Shown: one piece after another, positions 18,251-26,916 of the stretch | Position numbering within the stretch: the stretch's first letter is position 1 | Layout: every line of letters starts with the position of its first letter | DNA from: Azoarcus sp. | GTDB taxonomy: Bacteria > Pseudomonadota > Gammaproteobacteria > Burkholderiales > Rhodocyclaceae | Length of the DNA stretch: 64,000 bases | Direction of reading: 5' to 3' | Assembly (NCBI GenBank): GCA_030656215.1 | Contig: JAUSOD010000010.1 | Coordinates: 1-64,000 of the forward strand | Translations under genes and position numbers: made by a program | The notes under the pieces: generated by a model | Told to the model about the DNA's origin: nothing | The model's database searches: none | Seen by the model: only the letters and a program-made list of their open reading frames with translations

Positions 18251-18520
18251 TCAGCCGCCGGACAGGGCCTGCACCACGTAGATCTCGCTGGTGGTACCGA
18301 CCGGATCGCTGAGTCGGTGGCGGTCGTGGATGGCGATGCCGTCGACGAAAACGGCGAGGTGGAGGCGCAACCGGCCCTGGTCGTCGAGAATGTAGCCGCG
18401 CAGCGCGGGCAGGGCGGCGAATGCCAGCCCCAGCGCGGCGCCGACCGTGCTGGCATCGACGTCGTGCACTGGGCTGGGGACATGGCGCTGGATGGCAGGG
18501 GCGAAAACGATGCGAGGCAT
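18251..18520 (-). CDS. MoaD/ThiS-family small protein
   Basis: 89 residues with a beta-grasp pattern and a C-terminal Gly-Gly (VVQALSGG), the hallmark of sulfur carriers that are adenylated and thiocarboxylated at the terminal glycine. VFVDGIAIHDRHRLSDPV resembles the MoaD/ThiS core. It is shorter than the 289-residue track ORF, whose upstream part is not protein-like. It is coupled to the downstream propeller gene. Whether it feeds molybdopterin or another sulfur pathway cannot be told; no MoaE or E1-like gene is nearby. Confidence 0.78.
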   Translation of the reverse strand: MPRIVFAPAIQRHVPSPVHDVDASTVGAALGLAFAALPALRGYILDDQGRLRLHLAVFVDGIAIHDRHRLSDPVGTTSEIYVVQALSGG

Positions 18521-18779
18521 GGTGCGGCGTGACTCAAGGTTGAGATGAACAAACGGCGGTGATGGTGGCTGCCGCGGTGGCTGCAGCGGGAATCGGGTCG
18601 TGCGGCAGGTCTTGCTATGCAGTGTAGATGCTCGCTGCTGTATCCGCCATGTAGCGGCGGCCGCTATCGGGGTGCCGGCTCGCCAGCCGCTCAACATGTT
18701 TGCTTGCAATGCGCTGCAGCGTCGGGATGGACGCCGTTGCAGTGATGTCGGTACAGTCGGAGCCTCTCCTGTGCCGTGG

Positions 18780-19778
18780 ATGCCGAACATGATCGTCGAT
18801 CCACCCCCGCTTCCGTCTGTCGCCACGCGCCCGCCGGGACCGTTCCTTATCTTGGTTAACGCGGGATCCGGCTCGCAGGACGCTGATGCGGCTCGCGCGA
18901 CGATCGAGTCGGTGCTGAGTGCCGGCGGGCGTTCATGTGCCTTTGTCGACGTCGCGAAGGCAGACCGGATCGACGAGCTGGCGCGCGGGTGCGTGCAGCG
19001 TGCGCGGGAGCAGGGCGCGACGGTGGTGGCGGCCGGCGGTGACGGCACGATCAATGCCGTGGCCCACGCGGTGCTCGGTTCCGGTTGCACCTTCGGAGTG
19101 TTGCCGATGGGCACTTTCAACTATTTTAGTCGTGCCCACGGCATTCCTGAGGACCTCGAACCGGCCACCCGGGTGCTGCTCGACGGGCGGGTGCATCAGG
19201 TGCAGGTGGGGGTGGTCAACGACCGTGTGTTCCTGGTCAATGCCAGCTTGGGCCTGTACCCACAATTGCTCGAGGATCGCGAAGCGGCCAAGCAGCAGTT
19301 CGGGCGCAGTCGGGTGGTGGCTTTCGCTTCGGCGTTCAAGACCCTGCTGCGCAGCCATCGCGTGTGGCGCCTGCAATTGCGCTATGACGACGTGGCCGAG
19401 CACATCACTACGCCCACGCTGTTCGTCGGCAATAACCGCCTGCAGCTCGAGCAGATCGGCATCGCCGAGTCGGCCAGCTTGGCGAGCGGGCATCTTGTAG
19501 CCGTCGCGCTGCGCCCGGTCAGCCCGCTGGGCATGCTCGGCCTGGCACTGCGCGGTTCGCTCGGCGTACTGGGCGAGGCCGGGAACGTGGTGAGTGTTTC
19601 CTTCGTCGATCTGGTGGTGAGTGTAAGGGGCCGCGGTACGCCGCGGGTCAAGGTGGCGACCGACGGCGAAGTGGACTGGATGCGGTTGCCATTGCGCTTT
19701 CGGGTGGCGGCCGAAACCCTTCCCCTGCTGTGTCCGGCGGCGTCCGCCGAGGACGCGGCGGTGGCCGGACCGGGTTGA
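18780..19778 (+). CDS. Diacylglycerol/sphingosine kinase-family lipid kinase
   Basis: 332 residues from the ATG at 18780 (another ATG at 18789). The DAGK catalytic domain has a nucleotide-binding start (FLILVNAGSGS), the signature AAGGDGTINAVAHAVLGSG, and PMGTFNYFSRAHGIP in place of the usual LPLGTGN. Members such as YegS phosphorylate lipids at the membrane. The stop overlaps the ribosome-binding region of the next gene, a metallophosphoesterase, indicating a two-gene operon. The upstream part of the 392-residue track ORF has poor protein character. Confidence 0.87.
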   Translation: MPNMIVDPPPLPSVATRPPGPFLILVNAGSGSQDADAARATIESVLSAGGRSCAFVDVAKADRIDELARGCVQRAREQGATVVAAGGDGTINAVAHAVLGSGCTFGVLPMGTFNYFSRAHGIPEDLEPATRVLLDGRVHQVQVGVVNDRVFLVNASLGLYPQLLEDREAAKQQFGRSRVVAFASAFKTLLRSHRVWRLQLRYDDVAEHITTPTLFVGNNRLQLEQIGIAESASLASGHLVAVALRPVSPLGMLGLALRGSLGVLGEAGNVVSVSFVDLVVSVRGRGTPRVKVATDGEVDWMRLPLRFRVAAETLPLLCPAASAEDAAVAGPG

Positions 19779-19786
19779 GCAAGGGG

Positions 19787-20653
19787 ATGGCGGCGCTACT
19801 CCACTTGTCCGACCCCCATTTCGGTACCGAGCGCCCGCATGTGGTCGAGGCCTTGTTGCGTTGTGTGGCGGAGCAGGCGGTGAGCGTGGTGGTGATTTCG
19901 GGCGACATCACCCAGCGTGCGCGCCACGGCCAGTTCCGCCGGGCACGGGTCTTTGTCGACCGGCTGCAGGAGATCCTGGCGGGTGCGCCGGTGCTGGTGC
20001 TGCCCGGCAACCATGATATTCCGCTGTTTAACCTGCCTGCTCGGCTGCTGCATCCCTTTGCCGGCTTTCGTCGGGCCTTCGGTGCAGACCTGGAGCCGAG
20101 TTACGAAGACGCGCAGATCCAGATCCAGCTGGTGAACACCGTGAGCCGCTGGCGTCACACCGATGGCGTGGTGGGCGCGGCGCAGGTGGCGCGGGTGGCG
20201 GGGCGCCTGGCACAGGCGCGGCCAGGGCAATTGCGGGTGGTGGTGACGCACCAGCCGGCGGCGGTGGTACGTGAGGCCGATGCGCCGGATCTGCTGCACG
20301 GTCACGCGGCGGCGATCCGCGGCTGGTCGCAGGCCGGGGCCGACCTGCTGCTCGGCGGCCACATTCACCTGCCGTACATCCACCTGGCCGATACTCACGT
20401 GGTGCAAGCCGACGGCGCACCGGCACGCGGTATGTGGGTGGTGCAGGCAGGCACCGCGCTGTCGAGCCGGATCCGCCACGAAGCCGGCAATTCGTTCAAC
20501 CTGATCCGCTACGGTGAGGCCGGCGCCCGGGTTGATGAACTGATCGCCCGTGAGTGCGTGGTCGAGCGCTGGGACTACATCGACGATGACGACCGCTTCG
20601 TGTGCCGCGCGATTACCCCGCTCGGGCTGGGCCCCGGGGCGAATACAACTTGA
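19787..20653 (+). CDS. Metallophosphoesterase (calcineurin-like)
   Basis: 288 residues with the complete dimetal motif series: LSDPHFG, SGDITQRA, PGNHDIP, VVVTHQPA and GGHIHLPY. It belongs to the family of cyclic-nucleotide or lipid-headgroup phosphodiesterases. The gene starts 8 bp after the lipid kinase stop, so the pair is likely co-expressed, hinting at a phospholipid substrate (inference). AAGGGG lies immediately before the ATG, closer than ideal. Confidence 0.88.
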   Translation: MAALLHLSDPHFGTERPHVVEALLRCVAEQAVSVVVISGDITQRARHGQFRRARVFVDRLQEILAGAPVLVLPGNHDIPLFNLPARLLHPFAGFRRAFGADLEPSYEDAQIQIQLVNTVSRWRHTDGVVGAAQVARVAGRLAQARPGQLRVVVTHQPAAVVREADAPDLLHGHAAAIRGWSQAGADLLLGGHIHLPYIHLADTHVVQADGAPARGMWVVQAGTALSSRIRHEAGNSFNLIRYGEAGARVDELIARECVVERWDYIDDDDRFVCRAITPLGLGPGANTT

Positions 20654-20669
20654 GCCGGAGCACGGCCTT

Positions 20670-21170
20670 CTAGAGGTTGAACGCGTGGCCGTGGCCGCGG
20701 TGTGGGTCGGGCTTTTCGGGGGCCGGGTGCATGACAAAGCCTATCGTCGGCGGGCACTGTGGCAGGTCCTGCTGCAGCTGTGCCTGTACCGCCAACAAGA
20801 GCGCTGTCCACCGCGCGAGGGATGTGCTGATCGCATCGGGCAGCGCCAGCACCTCGCCGATAAGCGCAATTGCTCCCGGCTTGTCGATTTCGGTGCGGAG
20901 GTGGTGCCGCAGCCCGACGAAGATCCTGAAGTCAATCAGCCGGCTACCGGTGCGGGTGCCGAGGTGTTCGATGTCGAGCTCGTAGAGCAATGCCAGTGCG
21001 GGCTGCCGGCGGGCGAACTCGAGCGCGCTGAGGTAGCGGAAACCATCGAAGGCGACGTGGGCGAGCGCATCGTCCGTGGTCGGCACGACCAACGTGCCGT
21101 CGATGGTCTGCAGCACGTCGGGGAGTGCGGCGAGCTCAGTCTTCGGTGGCGGAGGAGACGGCATGGTCAT
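20670..21170 (-). CDS. Hypothetical protein, 166 residues
   Basis: Not recognised. A soluble, mostly helical protein (ALAHVAFDGFRYLSALEF; STSLARWTALLLAVQAQLQ) with a Pro-rich N-terminus and a His/Pro-rich C-terminal tail (HPAPEKPDPHRGHGHAFNL). An AGGAAA ribosome-binding site precedes the start, and codon use is typical of the region. It converges with the phosphoesterase gene. Confidence 0.7.
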   Translation of the reverse strand: MTMPSPPPPKTELAALPDVLQTIDGTLVVPTTDDALAHVAFDGFRYLSALEFARRQPALALLYELDIEHLGTRTGSRLIDFRIFVGLRHHLRTEIDKPGAIALIGEVLALPDAISTSLARWTALLLAVQAQLQQDLPQCPPTIGFVMHPAPEKPDPHRGHGHAFNL

Positions 21171-21326
21171 GGCTGTTTCCTGCGAAGGAATGAGCGGGCC
21201 GCAGCTCGACGGGTGAAGGCGACTACCCTGATCAGTGTAGATGGGCTACGGCACATTCGCCATGGCGGGTGTCGGGCCGATATTGCATCCGATCAGTGGT
21301 GTTCGGGCAAACCGTAAGACCCTGGA

Positions 21327-22580
21327 TCAGGAGGGTGGCGCATGGCGTGATTCGTCAGGGCGGCCCGTGCCATGAGGCAAGAGTACGATCGCGTTGCGTC
21401 CGCCGGCCTTCGCCTGATACATGGCGGCGTCCGCACTGCGGGCGAGTTCGATCGCGTCTGCGCCGTGATCCGGATAGAGAGCGATGCCGATACTGGCCGA
21501 GATGGAAAAGGTGTGGTTCTCGATCATGAACGAGTTGCTCAGCTTAGCGCGGATTTTTTCCGCCACCAGCAAGGCATCGTCGGCATGGTGGAGATTGCGT
21601 AACAGGACGATGAATTCATCCCCGCCGATGCGCGCGGGGATGTCCGACTCGCGCACGGCCTGGCGCAGGCGCTGGCCGACTGCCAGTATCAGCAGGTCGC
21701 CGATACGGTGGCCCATGGTGTCGTTGACCGCCTTGAACCGGTCCAGATCGATGAACATCAGGCCGAAGGTCGTCCGGTCGCGGCGCGCTGCCGCCAGCGA
21801 GACGCCCAGATGCTCGTCGAACAGGATCCGATTCGGCAGGTCGGTAAGCGCATCGTGCTGGGCCATGTGGCGGAGGCGCTCTTCGGCCTGCTTGCGCTCG
21901 GTGATGTCGCGGCTGACACCATGGATTTCCACCCTGCCGGTTCTTGGGTTGGTCACCCGGCTCATGACGATCTCGGTCCACACCGACGAGCCGTCCTTGC
22001 ATGTTTGCGCGACTTCCTCGGTGATGACGTTGTGGAGTCCCTCCCTGCCCGCCGGAAAATCTCGAAGCCGCTCGGCAAGTACCGGGGTCAGCGCCGCTTC
22101 GATCGGCATGGCCATGATCTCTTCGGGGCTGTAGCCAAGCTGCCGAAGGACAGAGGGGCTGACATAGCGCAGACGCAGGGTGTCGGCATCGAGCACCCAG
22201 ACCACGTCGTTGATGTTCTCGGTGACGTTGCGGTAGTGCTCGGCACTGAGCTTGAAGCGGTCGTGCGCGTAGATGATCACGAGCCCGATGGCGGCAAAGC
22301 TCAGCACTCTTCCCATATCGTCCGCTTCGCTGATAAGTAGCGAGTGCGTCGGCGCCATGAAAAACCAGGCTACAAGCCCGATCGAGAGCAGCATGGCGAC
22401 GGTGCCGCCCACACGTCCTCCGATCCAGCTGCTCAACACGAGGGCCGGATAAAACAGCACGAATGCCAGCGGTTGAACCGACTCCCATAGCCGGCTCTGC
22501 AAGGCGAGTGCCACACAGGGCAACAGGATCGCGACACTCAGCTCAAGCCGATGCCGTGACGTAACCGTAAGGAAGTGCAT
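21327..22580 (-). CDS. Membrane PAS-GGDEF diguanylate cyclase
   Basis: 417 residues. The N-terminal 105 residues form about four membrane helices of DUF4118/KdpD type (AFVLFYPALVLSSWIGGRVGG). A PAS domain follows (about 120-230; VWVLDADTLRLRYVSPSV) with a PAC motif, then GGDEF (about 240-405) with intact IGGDEF and FIDLDRFKAVNDTMGH. An RxxD inhibitory site is not obvious. It should make c-di-GMP in response to an unknown cue. No ribosome-binding site is clear at the ATG. Confidence 0.92.
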   Translation of the reverse strand: MHFLTVTSRHRLELSVAILLPCVALALQSRLWESVQPLAFVLFYPALVLSSWIGGRVGGTVAMLLSIGLVAWFFMAPTHSLLISEADDMGRVLSFAAIGLVIIYAHDRFKLSAEHYRNVTENINDVVWVLDADTLRLRYVSPSVLRQLGYSPEEIMAMPIEAALTPVLAERLRDFPAGREGLHNVITEEVAQTCKDGSSVWTEIVMSRVTNPRTGRVEIHGVSRDITERKQAEERLRHMAQHDALTDLPNRILFDEHLGVSLAAARRDRTTFGLMFIDLDRFKAVNDTMGHRIGDLLILAVGQRLRQAVRESDIPARIGGDEFIVLLRNLHHADDALLVAEKIRAKLSNSFMIENHTFSISASIGIALYPDHGADAIELARSADAAMYQAKAGGRNAIVLLPHGTGRPDESRHAPPS

Positions 22581-22903
22581 TTTTTCGTGGTGTCGCTTCG
22601 TGGGTGGACTTGCTCACTACCGTGTTCCGCCGGCTTGCCGCGACAGCGGTGATCAGGACGGCATTGGGCCACGAGCGTACCGTGCTGGGCCGCGGCATTG
22701 TAGACGCAGCTCAACCGGGCTGTCGCGTGCGAGGTGCCATTTGCGAAGGCGGGTGATTGACTCGTTGATGCCAAAGTCGTAAGGTCGGCCCCGGTTTGCC
22801 CGCATTGGCAGACGACTGCCCATATAACCACTTCATCTGAATGGATATGTGCCGGCCGCGTCGTTGGCGGTCGCACTGGTCCGTCCGTTTGCCGGAGCCC
22901 CAC
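22581..22903. other. Intergenic region, divergent promoters expected
   Basis: 323 bp between the divergent diguanylate cyclase and hemerythrin genes. I see no RNA gene, repeat or convincing operator. The antisense ORF of 280 codons crossing it is a shadow. Confidence 0.6.
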
Positions 22904-23359
22904 TTGCCCATCGCCTGGACCACAGATCTCAATACCGGCATCGACGTGATCGACCAGCAGCACCGGCGCATTGTCGACTACATCAACGACCTGGAGATGG
23001 CGAACATCGGGCGTGATCTGCAGGCCGTGGGCCGCACGCTCGACGAGCTCGTCGACTACACCCTGTCTCATTTCGCCTTCGAGGAGAGCCTGCAGGAAGA
23101 GGCCGGCTACCAGTACTGCAAGCCGCACCGGAAAGTGCACGAGTTGTTCATCCGCCGCATCAACGAATATGTCGAACGCTACAAACGGGGCGAGGACATC
23201 ACGACCGAACTGCACAAGCTGCTGAGCGCCTGGCTGATCAACCACATCCGGCGCGACGATGCCGACTACGTGGTGGCGGTGAAGGCGAACATGGTCGGGA
23301 TCATCGCGGAGAAGGAAAAGAAGATGGACAGAGGCTGGCTCAGCCGCTTCTTCCGCTGA
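22904..23359 (+). CDS. Bacteriohemerythrin
   Basis: About 151 residues of the hemerythrin family, which binds O2 at a di-iron site. Ligand motifs in order: DQQHRRIVDYIND, LSHFAFEESLQEE, CKPHRKVHELF, WLINHIRRDDADY. These supply the expected five His, one Glu and one Asp. I favour the TTG at 22904 (GGAG 7 bp upstream, family-like opening MPIAWTTDLNTGIDVID); the ATG at 22841 would add 21 basic residues. An O2-binding protein fits a microaerobic diazotroph, but links to other genes are not evident. Its end overlaps the convergent mobA-like gene by 20 bp. Confidence 0.87.
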   Translation: MPIAWTTDLNTGIDVIDQQHRRIVDYINDLEMANIGRDLQAVGRTLDELVDYTLSHFAFEESLQEEAGYQYCKPHRKVHELFIRRINEYVERYKRGEDITTELHKLLSAWLINHIRRDDADYVVAVKANMVGIIAEKEKKMDRGWLSRFFR

Positions 23360-23918
23360 GGTCGGCTGGGCGGTCGACATCCCGCACTACCCCGGCTTCC
23401 GTGGTGTCAATCAGGGTGAGCGCGGTGCCGTGCAGCAGTTCGCGTGCGCCCCGGTCTCCGCTCAGGGCGGCAAGGCGGTCGCCCCAAGCTGCGCCGAAGG
23501 CGACCGGATGGCCGCGAACGCCATTGTGCACCGGTGCAGCGATAGTGTCGGGCCTTGCGATTGCCGCCGCCACGCGGCAGATCACATCCTCCGGCAGCCA
23601 TGGCATGTCGCCGAGCGCTACGAGCCAGCCGTCCGCGCCGCGACTCGCACCCACCGCGGCAGCCAGCGCCGTGCCGATGCCGTCCTGCGCCGCGGCACAT
23701 TCGAGCACCCTGCAGCCTGCGTCTTCGAGGGCCAGACGGCGTGCTGACTGGTCGGGGCGGATCACCGCGATGCTACCCGGCAGCGCGGCGCACAGGTGGC
23801 GGGCGCTGTGCCACAGCAGCGCGTGGCCGTCTGCAAGCGGTTCAAGGAGCTTGTCGCGATTGCCTGCGGGATCGAAACGGCGGCCGTAACCGGCGGCGAG
23901 GAGGATGCCCTGGGTCAT
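23340..23918 (-). CDS. MobA-like NTP transferase (MocA type)
   Basis: 192-residue nucleotidyltransferase: the N-terminal LLAAGYGRRF loop and later LVALGDMPWLPEDVI, followed by VRGHPVAFGAAW. MocA and MobA attach CMP or GMP to molybdopterin; the RGHPV region and small size fit the MocA/NTP_transf_3 group. The ATG overlaps the stop of the DUF2164 gene by one base (TGATG), indicating coupled translation. Molybdenum enzymes such as nitrogenase, nitrate reductase or xanthine-type hydroxylases could need it, but no such gene is adjacent. Confidence 0.83.
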   Translation of the reverse strand: MTQGILLAAGYGRRFDPAGNRDKLLEPLADGHALLWHSARHLCAALPGSIAVIRPDQSARRLALEDAGCRVLECAAAQDGIGTALAAAVGASRGADGWLVALGDMPWLPEDVICRVAAAIARPDTIAAPVHNGVRGHPVAFGAAWGDRLAALSGDRGARELLHGTALTLIDTTEAGVVRDVDRPADLSGRSG

Positions 23919-24190
23919 CAACGTCCCTTGCGTGGCTTGTCGAACTTGCGCCAGTACTGGAATTCATCCTCGTGCACTTCGATGTCGATCTCCAGCACCT
24001 TTGCCTGGAGCCGATCCTGAACGTCGGTCACTGCCTTGTTGTATATCGCCGGCCCGATCTCCTCGAGAAAGAAGCACAGCAGTCCGCCGGCAGCGATGTT
24101 GCCGATCTCTTCATCCATGTTCTCCAGAAAGTATCGCTGCAGCGATGCGATTGCGGTAGTTCTGCTCTCTTTCGACAGTTCGATGGCCAT
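23918..24190 (-). CDS. DUF2164 family protein
   Basis: 90 residues, matching the DUF2164 pattern: basic and helical N-terminus, FLENMDEEIGNIAAGGLLCFFLEEIGPAIYNKAV, then EIDIEVHEDEFQYWRK. Function unknown. Cytoplasmic. Translationally coupled to the following MobA-like gene. Confidence 0.83.
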   Translation of the reverse strand: MAIELSKESRTTAIASLQRYFLENMDEEIGNIAAGGLLCFFLEEIGPAIYNKAVTDVQDRLQAKVLEIDIEVHEDEFQYWRKFDKPRKGR

Positions 24191-24286
24191 GGCATTTCAC
24201 CGGTGTTCAGCGCGTTATCGGGGCGCCCATACTAACGCTTTGCGCAGAGTCGGCAGCGCCTCAGCGCGGGGCCATGTACGCGCGGC

Positions 24287-24775
24287 TCAGCTGCGCGGGC
24301 GGTAGTGAACGTGATGCGTGGAGTGGGGGTGAGGGTGGTCGTGTGCGTGACCGTGGGTCTGCTTGGTGGCGCTGACGTCGACGCTGATCAGGTTCAGGCT
24401 GCCGTGACGCACGCCGCTTTCGGCCATGATCGACTGTGCGAAGCTGCGTACCCCGGCCGTCGGTCCGCGCAGAACAGTGCATTCGATACAGTTGTCATGA
24501 TCGAGGTGGGCGTGCAGGGTGGATACGGTGAGGTCGTGGTGGTCGTGCTGCAGGCCGGTGAGGCGCTCGGCGAGGTCACGTTCGTGATGGTTGTACAGAT
24601 AGCTCAGCGTGGCCACACACTGGCCGTCGGCCTCCTTGCCCTGGTGCGAGGCCTCGAGCTCTCGTCGCAGGAGGTCGCGCATCGCCTCGGAACGGTTGCG
24701 GTAGCCACGTTCGGCGATCAGCGCATCGAACGCGCTGGCCAGTTCCTCATCCAGTGAGATGGTGATGCGTTCCAT
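24287..24775 (-). CDS. nikR: NikR nickel-responsive repressor
   Basis: 162 residues. The ribbon-helix-helix DNA-binding domain (MERITISLDEELASAFDAL ... NRSEAMRDLLR) is followed by an ACT-like nickel domain with HDHHDLTVSTLHAHLDHDNCIEC, supplying the His and Cys ligands of the high-affinity site. The His-rich tail (THGHAHDHPHPHSTHHVHY) is longer than in E. coli NikR (133 residues) and may hold extra nickel. The gene lies 40 bp downstream of the importer operon, in the same direction, so it is probably co-transcribed and autoregulated. Good Shine-Dalgarno GGGGAG. Confidence 0.94.
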   Translation of the reverse strand: MERITISLDEELASAFDALIAERGYRNRSEAMRDLLRRELEASHQGKEADGQCVATLSYLYNHHERDLAERLTGLQHDHHDLTVSTLHAHLDHDNCIECTVLRGPTAGVRSFAQSIMAESGVRHGSLNLISVDVSATKQTHGHAHDHPHPHSTHHVHYRPRS

Positions 24776-24815
24776 TTATCTCCCCTCGTTCCTTCGTTCC
24801 GCAGTCGGTGGCAGA

Positions 24816-25475
24816 TTAGCACGCCGGTGCGGGACCGCCTCCCAGTGTCATGCAGCGGGTGGCAAGCCGGTCGACCAGTGCGGTGTCGTGGGATGCGACC
24901 ACCATCGGCAGGCCGCTTGCGGCCAGCACCGCGGAGACACGGGCTGCGGAGTCGGAATCGAGCGATGCGGTTGGTTCATCGAGCAACAGCACCGTCGGCT
25001 GCATGGCCAATACGCCTGACAGTGCGGCGAGGCGCTGTTCGCCACCGGAGAGCTCATGCACCGGCCGCTCGGCAAGGCCGTCGATGCCTACCTGTTGCAG
25101 TGCTGCCCATGCCCGTTCGCGGGCCGCGGCCGCCGACAGACCCTGGTTGAGCGGGCCGAACGCAGCGTCCTCGATGACCGTGGGGCCGAACAGCTGGTCG
25201 TTGGAGTCCTGGAACAGCAAGCCCAGTGGCCCGCGCAGCGGGGCAAAGTCGGCTTCGCAGCGACACGGCCGGTTGAACACGTGTATGGTGCCTGCGCTGG
25301 CCGGCACAAAGCCGAGCAAAGTCAGCAGCAGGGTGGATTTGCCGGCGCCACAGGGACCGAGTACGAACAGGCGTTCCTCCGGGTGCAGGATCAGATCGAC
25401 GTCGCACAGGACCGGGCGACCGTGTCGCTGCACTCCGAGGCCGCGTGCCGCGATCAGGGGCAAATCCGGACGCAT
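24816..25475 (-). CDS. nikO: ECF nickel importer ATPase NikO/CbiO
   Basis: 219-residue ABC ATPase: Walker A GPCGAGKST, Q-loop FQDSNDQLFG, signature LSGGEQRLAALSGVL, Walker B VLLLDEP and H-loop VASHDT. It energises the nickel/cobalt ECF transporter with NikM and NikQ. Its start overlaps the nikQ stop by one base. NikR downstream argues for nickel over cobalt. Confidence 0.9.
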   Translation of the reverse strand: MRPDLPLIAARGLGVQRHGRPVLCDVDLILHPEERLFVLGPCGAGKSTLLLTLLGFVPASAGTIHVFNRPCRCEADFAPLRGPLGLLFQDSNDQLFGPTVIEDAAFGPLNQGLSAAAARERAWAALQQVGIDGLAERPVHELSGGEQRLAALSGVLAMQPTVLLLDEPTASLDSDSAARVSAVLAASGLPMVVASHDTALVDRLATRCMTLGGGPAPAC

Positions 25476-26305
25476 CAACCGATGCCCAGCCAGGCGCTGC
25501 CAAGCACGATGCCGAGCAGCAGCAGCGAGGCGCCGAGTGCCGGTGCCGGTGCCGCCGCCGGCCGCCGCCGGTTCGCCGGGGAGGCGGGCGGGGTGTGTGG
25601 GGCAAAGCCGCGGGCGCGCATGGCCATGCCGACCCGCTCCGCACGGAGCATGGCGTGTACCAGCAGCAGCGCCACCAACTGGGCCAGGACCTGCAGCGTA
25701 CGGAGATTGAAGCCTGGCCGAAAGCCGCGTGCGCGCATCGCACGCTCGATCCGCCGGCGGCTGTCGTCGAGCAGGCCGAAGTAGCGCACCATCAGTGCCA
25801 GCAGGCGGGCCATCTTGGGTGGCAGCCCGAGACCGGACGCGGCACGCGCCACCGCGAAGGCGTCCATTCCGGCGAGCAGGCCGATGCAGCACAAGGCGAT
25901 GGCATTGGTCCGCAGGGAAATCAGCAGCGCCAGCCGGCGCCCTTCGTCCGATGCGGCCAGACCGTTTGCGCCCAGCTCCCAGGGTAGCGTCAGCCACAGC
26001 ATCAGCACGAAGACATTCACCACCAGCAGTCGACGCAGCAGGCGGCTCATGTTGCCGGAGCTCAGTATCGCAGCGAGCAGCAGGGCAAGTCCGAGGCCAC
26101 CCGCAGCGAGCAGCAGGCCAGGGTCGTTCAGCAGGGAGATTCCGACGCTGGCGCCGACCGCTGCTGCCAGGCGCACGCGCGGCACACGCACCTGCCTGGC
26201 GGGTGGGGCGGGCCGGGCGCTCACTGGACTACCGTCCCGTCGCCGCGCGACACCCTCCCCAAGGGAGGGAGCGCCCCCTTCGGGCGGCCGCGCGGAAGCG
26301 CTCAT
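25475..26305 (-). CDS. nikQ: ECF transporter T component NikQ/CbiQ
   Basis: 276-residue membrane protein with about five to six helices and the two Ala-Arg-Gly coupling motifs RAMRARGFRPG and AMRARGFAPH, which contact the ATPase. It overlaps nikM by ATGA. The first 45 residues are Pro/Arg/Ser-rich, and the true start could lie slightly further in. The C-terminus ends with a further hydrophobic helix (LLLLGIVLGSAWLGIG). Confidence 0.88.
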   Translation of the reverse strand: MSASARPPEGGAPSLGEGVARRRDGSPVSARPAPPARQVRVPRVRLAAAVGASVGISLLNDPGLLLAAGGLGLALLLAAILSSGNMSRLLRRLLVVNVFVLMLWLTLPWELGANGLAASDEGRRLALLISLRTNAIALCCIGLLAGMDAFAVARAASGLGLPPKMARLLALMVRYFGLLDDSRRRIERAMRARGFRPGFNLRTLQVLAQLVALLLVHAMLRAERVGMAMRARGFAPHTPPASPANRRRPAAAPAPALGASLLLLGIVLGSAWLGIG

Positions 26306-26916
26306 GAGCGCACCGATGCGAGTGCCTGCGGCATCATCCGGACCAGAGTGGCGACGGTGAAGGCACCGATCGCCGCATCCACTACCAGCACCGGCAGGTG
26401 CGCGAGGCCGAACAGTACGATCAGCTCGCTGAACACCCGGCCGCCCGACAGGGCGAGCAGGGCGCCGGCCAGCAGTGCCGCGCCACCGATGCCGATCACG
26501 CCACAGGCGGCACCCGAGATCAGTGCCTGCAGGTGAGCAACGCCCGGCCCGAGCCGGCCGCGCAGCATGTGGTGCGCGGCCACTCCGGGCAGGGCCATGA
26601 TCAGCAGGTTGGCGCCGAGCACGGCGAAGCCGCCGAAGGAGAACAGCGCCGCCTGTAGCGCCAGCGCAACGCACAGCACCGGAAACACCGCCCAGCCCAG
26701 CAACAGTCCGGCCAGGCCGTTGAGGATCAGGTGCACGCTACCTACGCCGACCGGCACATGGATGGTGCTGGCAACGAAGAACGCCGCGCCGAGCAGCGCC
26801 GCCAGCGGCAGCTGCTCCTCGCGCAGCCGACGCAGGCCAAACGCCACACCGGCCACCGACAGCGCGGTGCTGGTCAGCAGCACCGGTGCGCTCAGCACGC
26901 CATCCGCCAGATGCAT
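26302..26916 (-). CDS. nikM: Nickel-binding membrane component NikM/CbiM
   Basis: 204 residues starting MHLADGVLS; in this family the processed N-terminal Met and His2 coordinate the metal directly, so the start is certain. Six or seven helices follow, with conserved TIHVPVGVGSVHLILNGLAG holding further histidine ligands. It is the substrate-specificity unit of the ECF nickel importer and sits between nikL and nikQ with 4-base and 1-base overlaps. Confidence 0.92.
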   Translation of the reverse strand: MHLADGVLSAPVLLTSTALSVAGVAFGLRRLREEQLPLAALLGAAFFVASTIHVPVGVGSVHLILNGLAGLLLGWAVFPVLCVALALQAALFSFGGFAVLGANLLIMALPGVAAHHMLRGRLGPGVAHLQALISGAACGVIGIGGAALLAGALLALSGGRVFSELIVLFGLAHLPVLVVDAAIGAFTVATLVRMMPQALASVRS

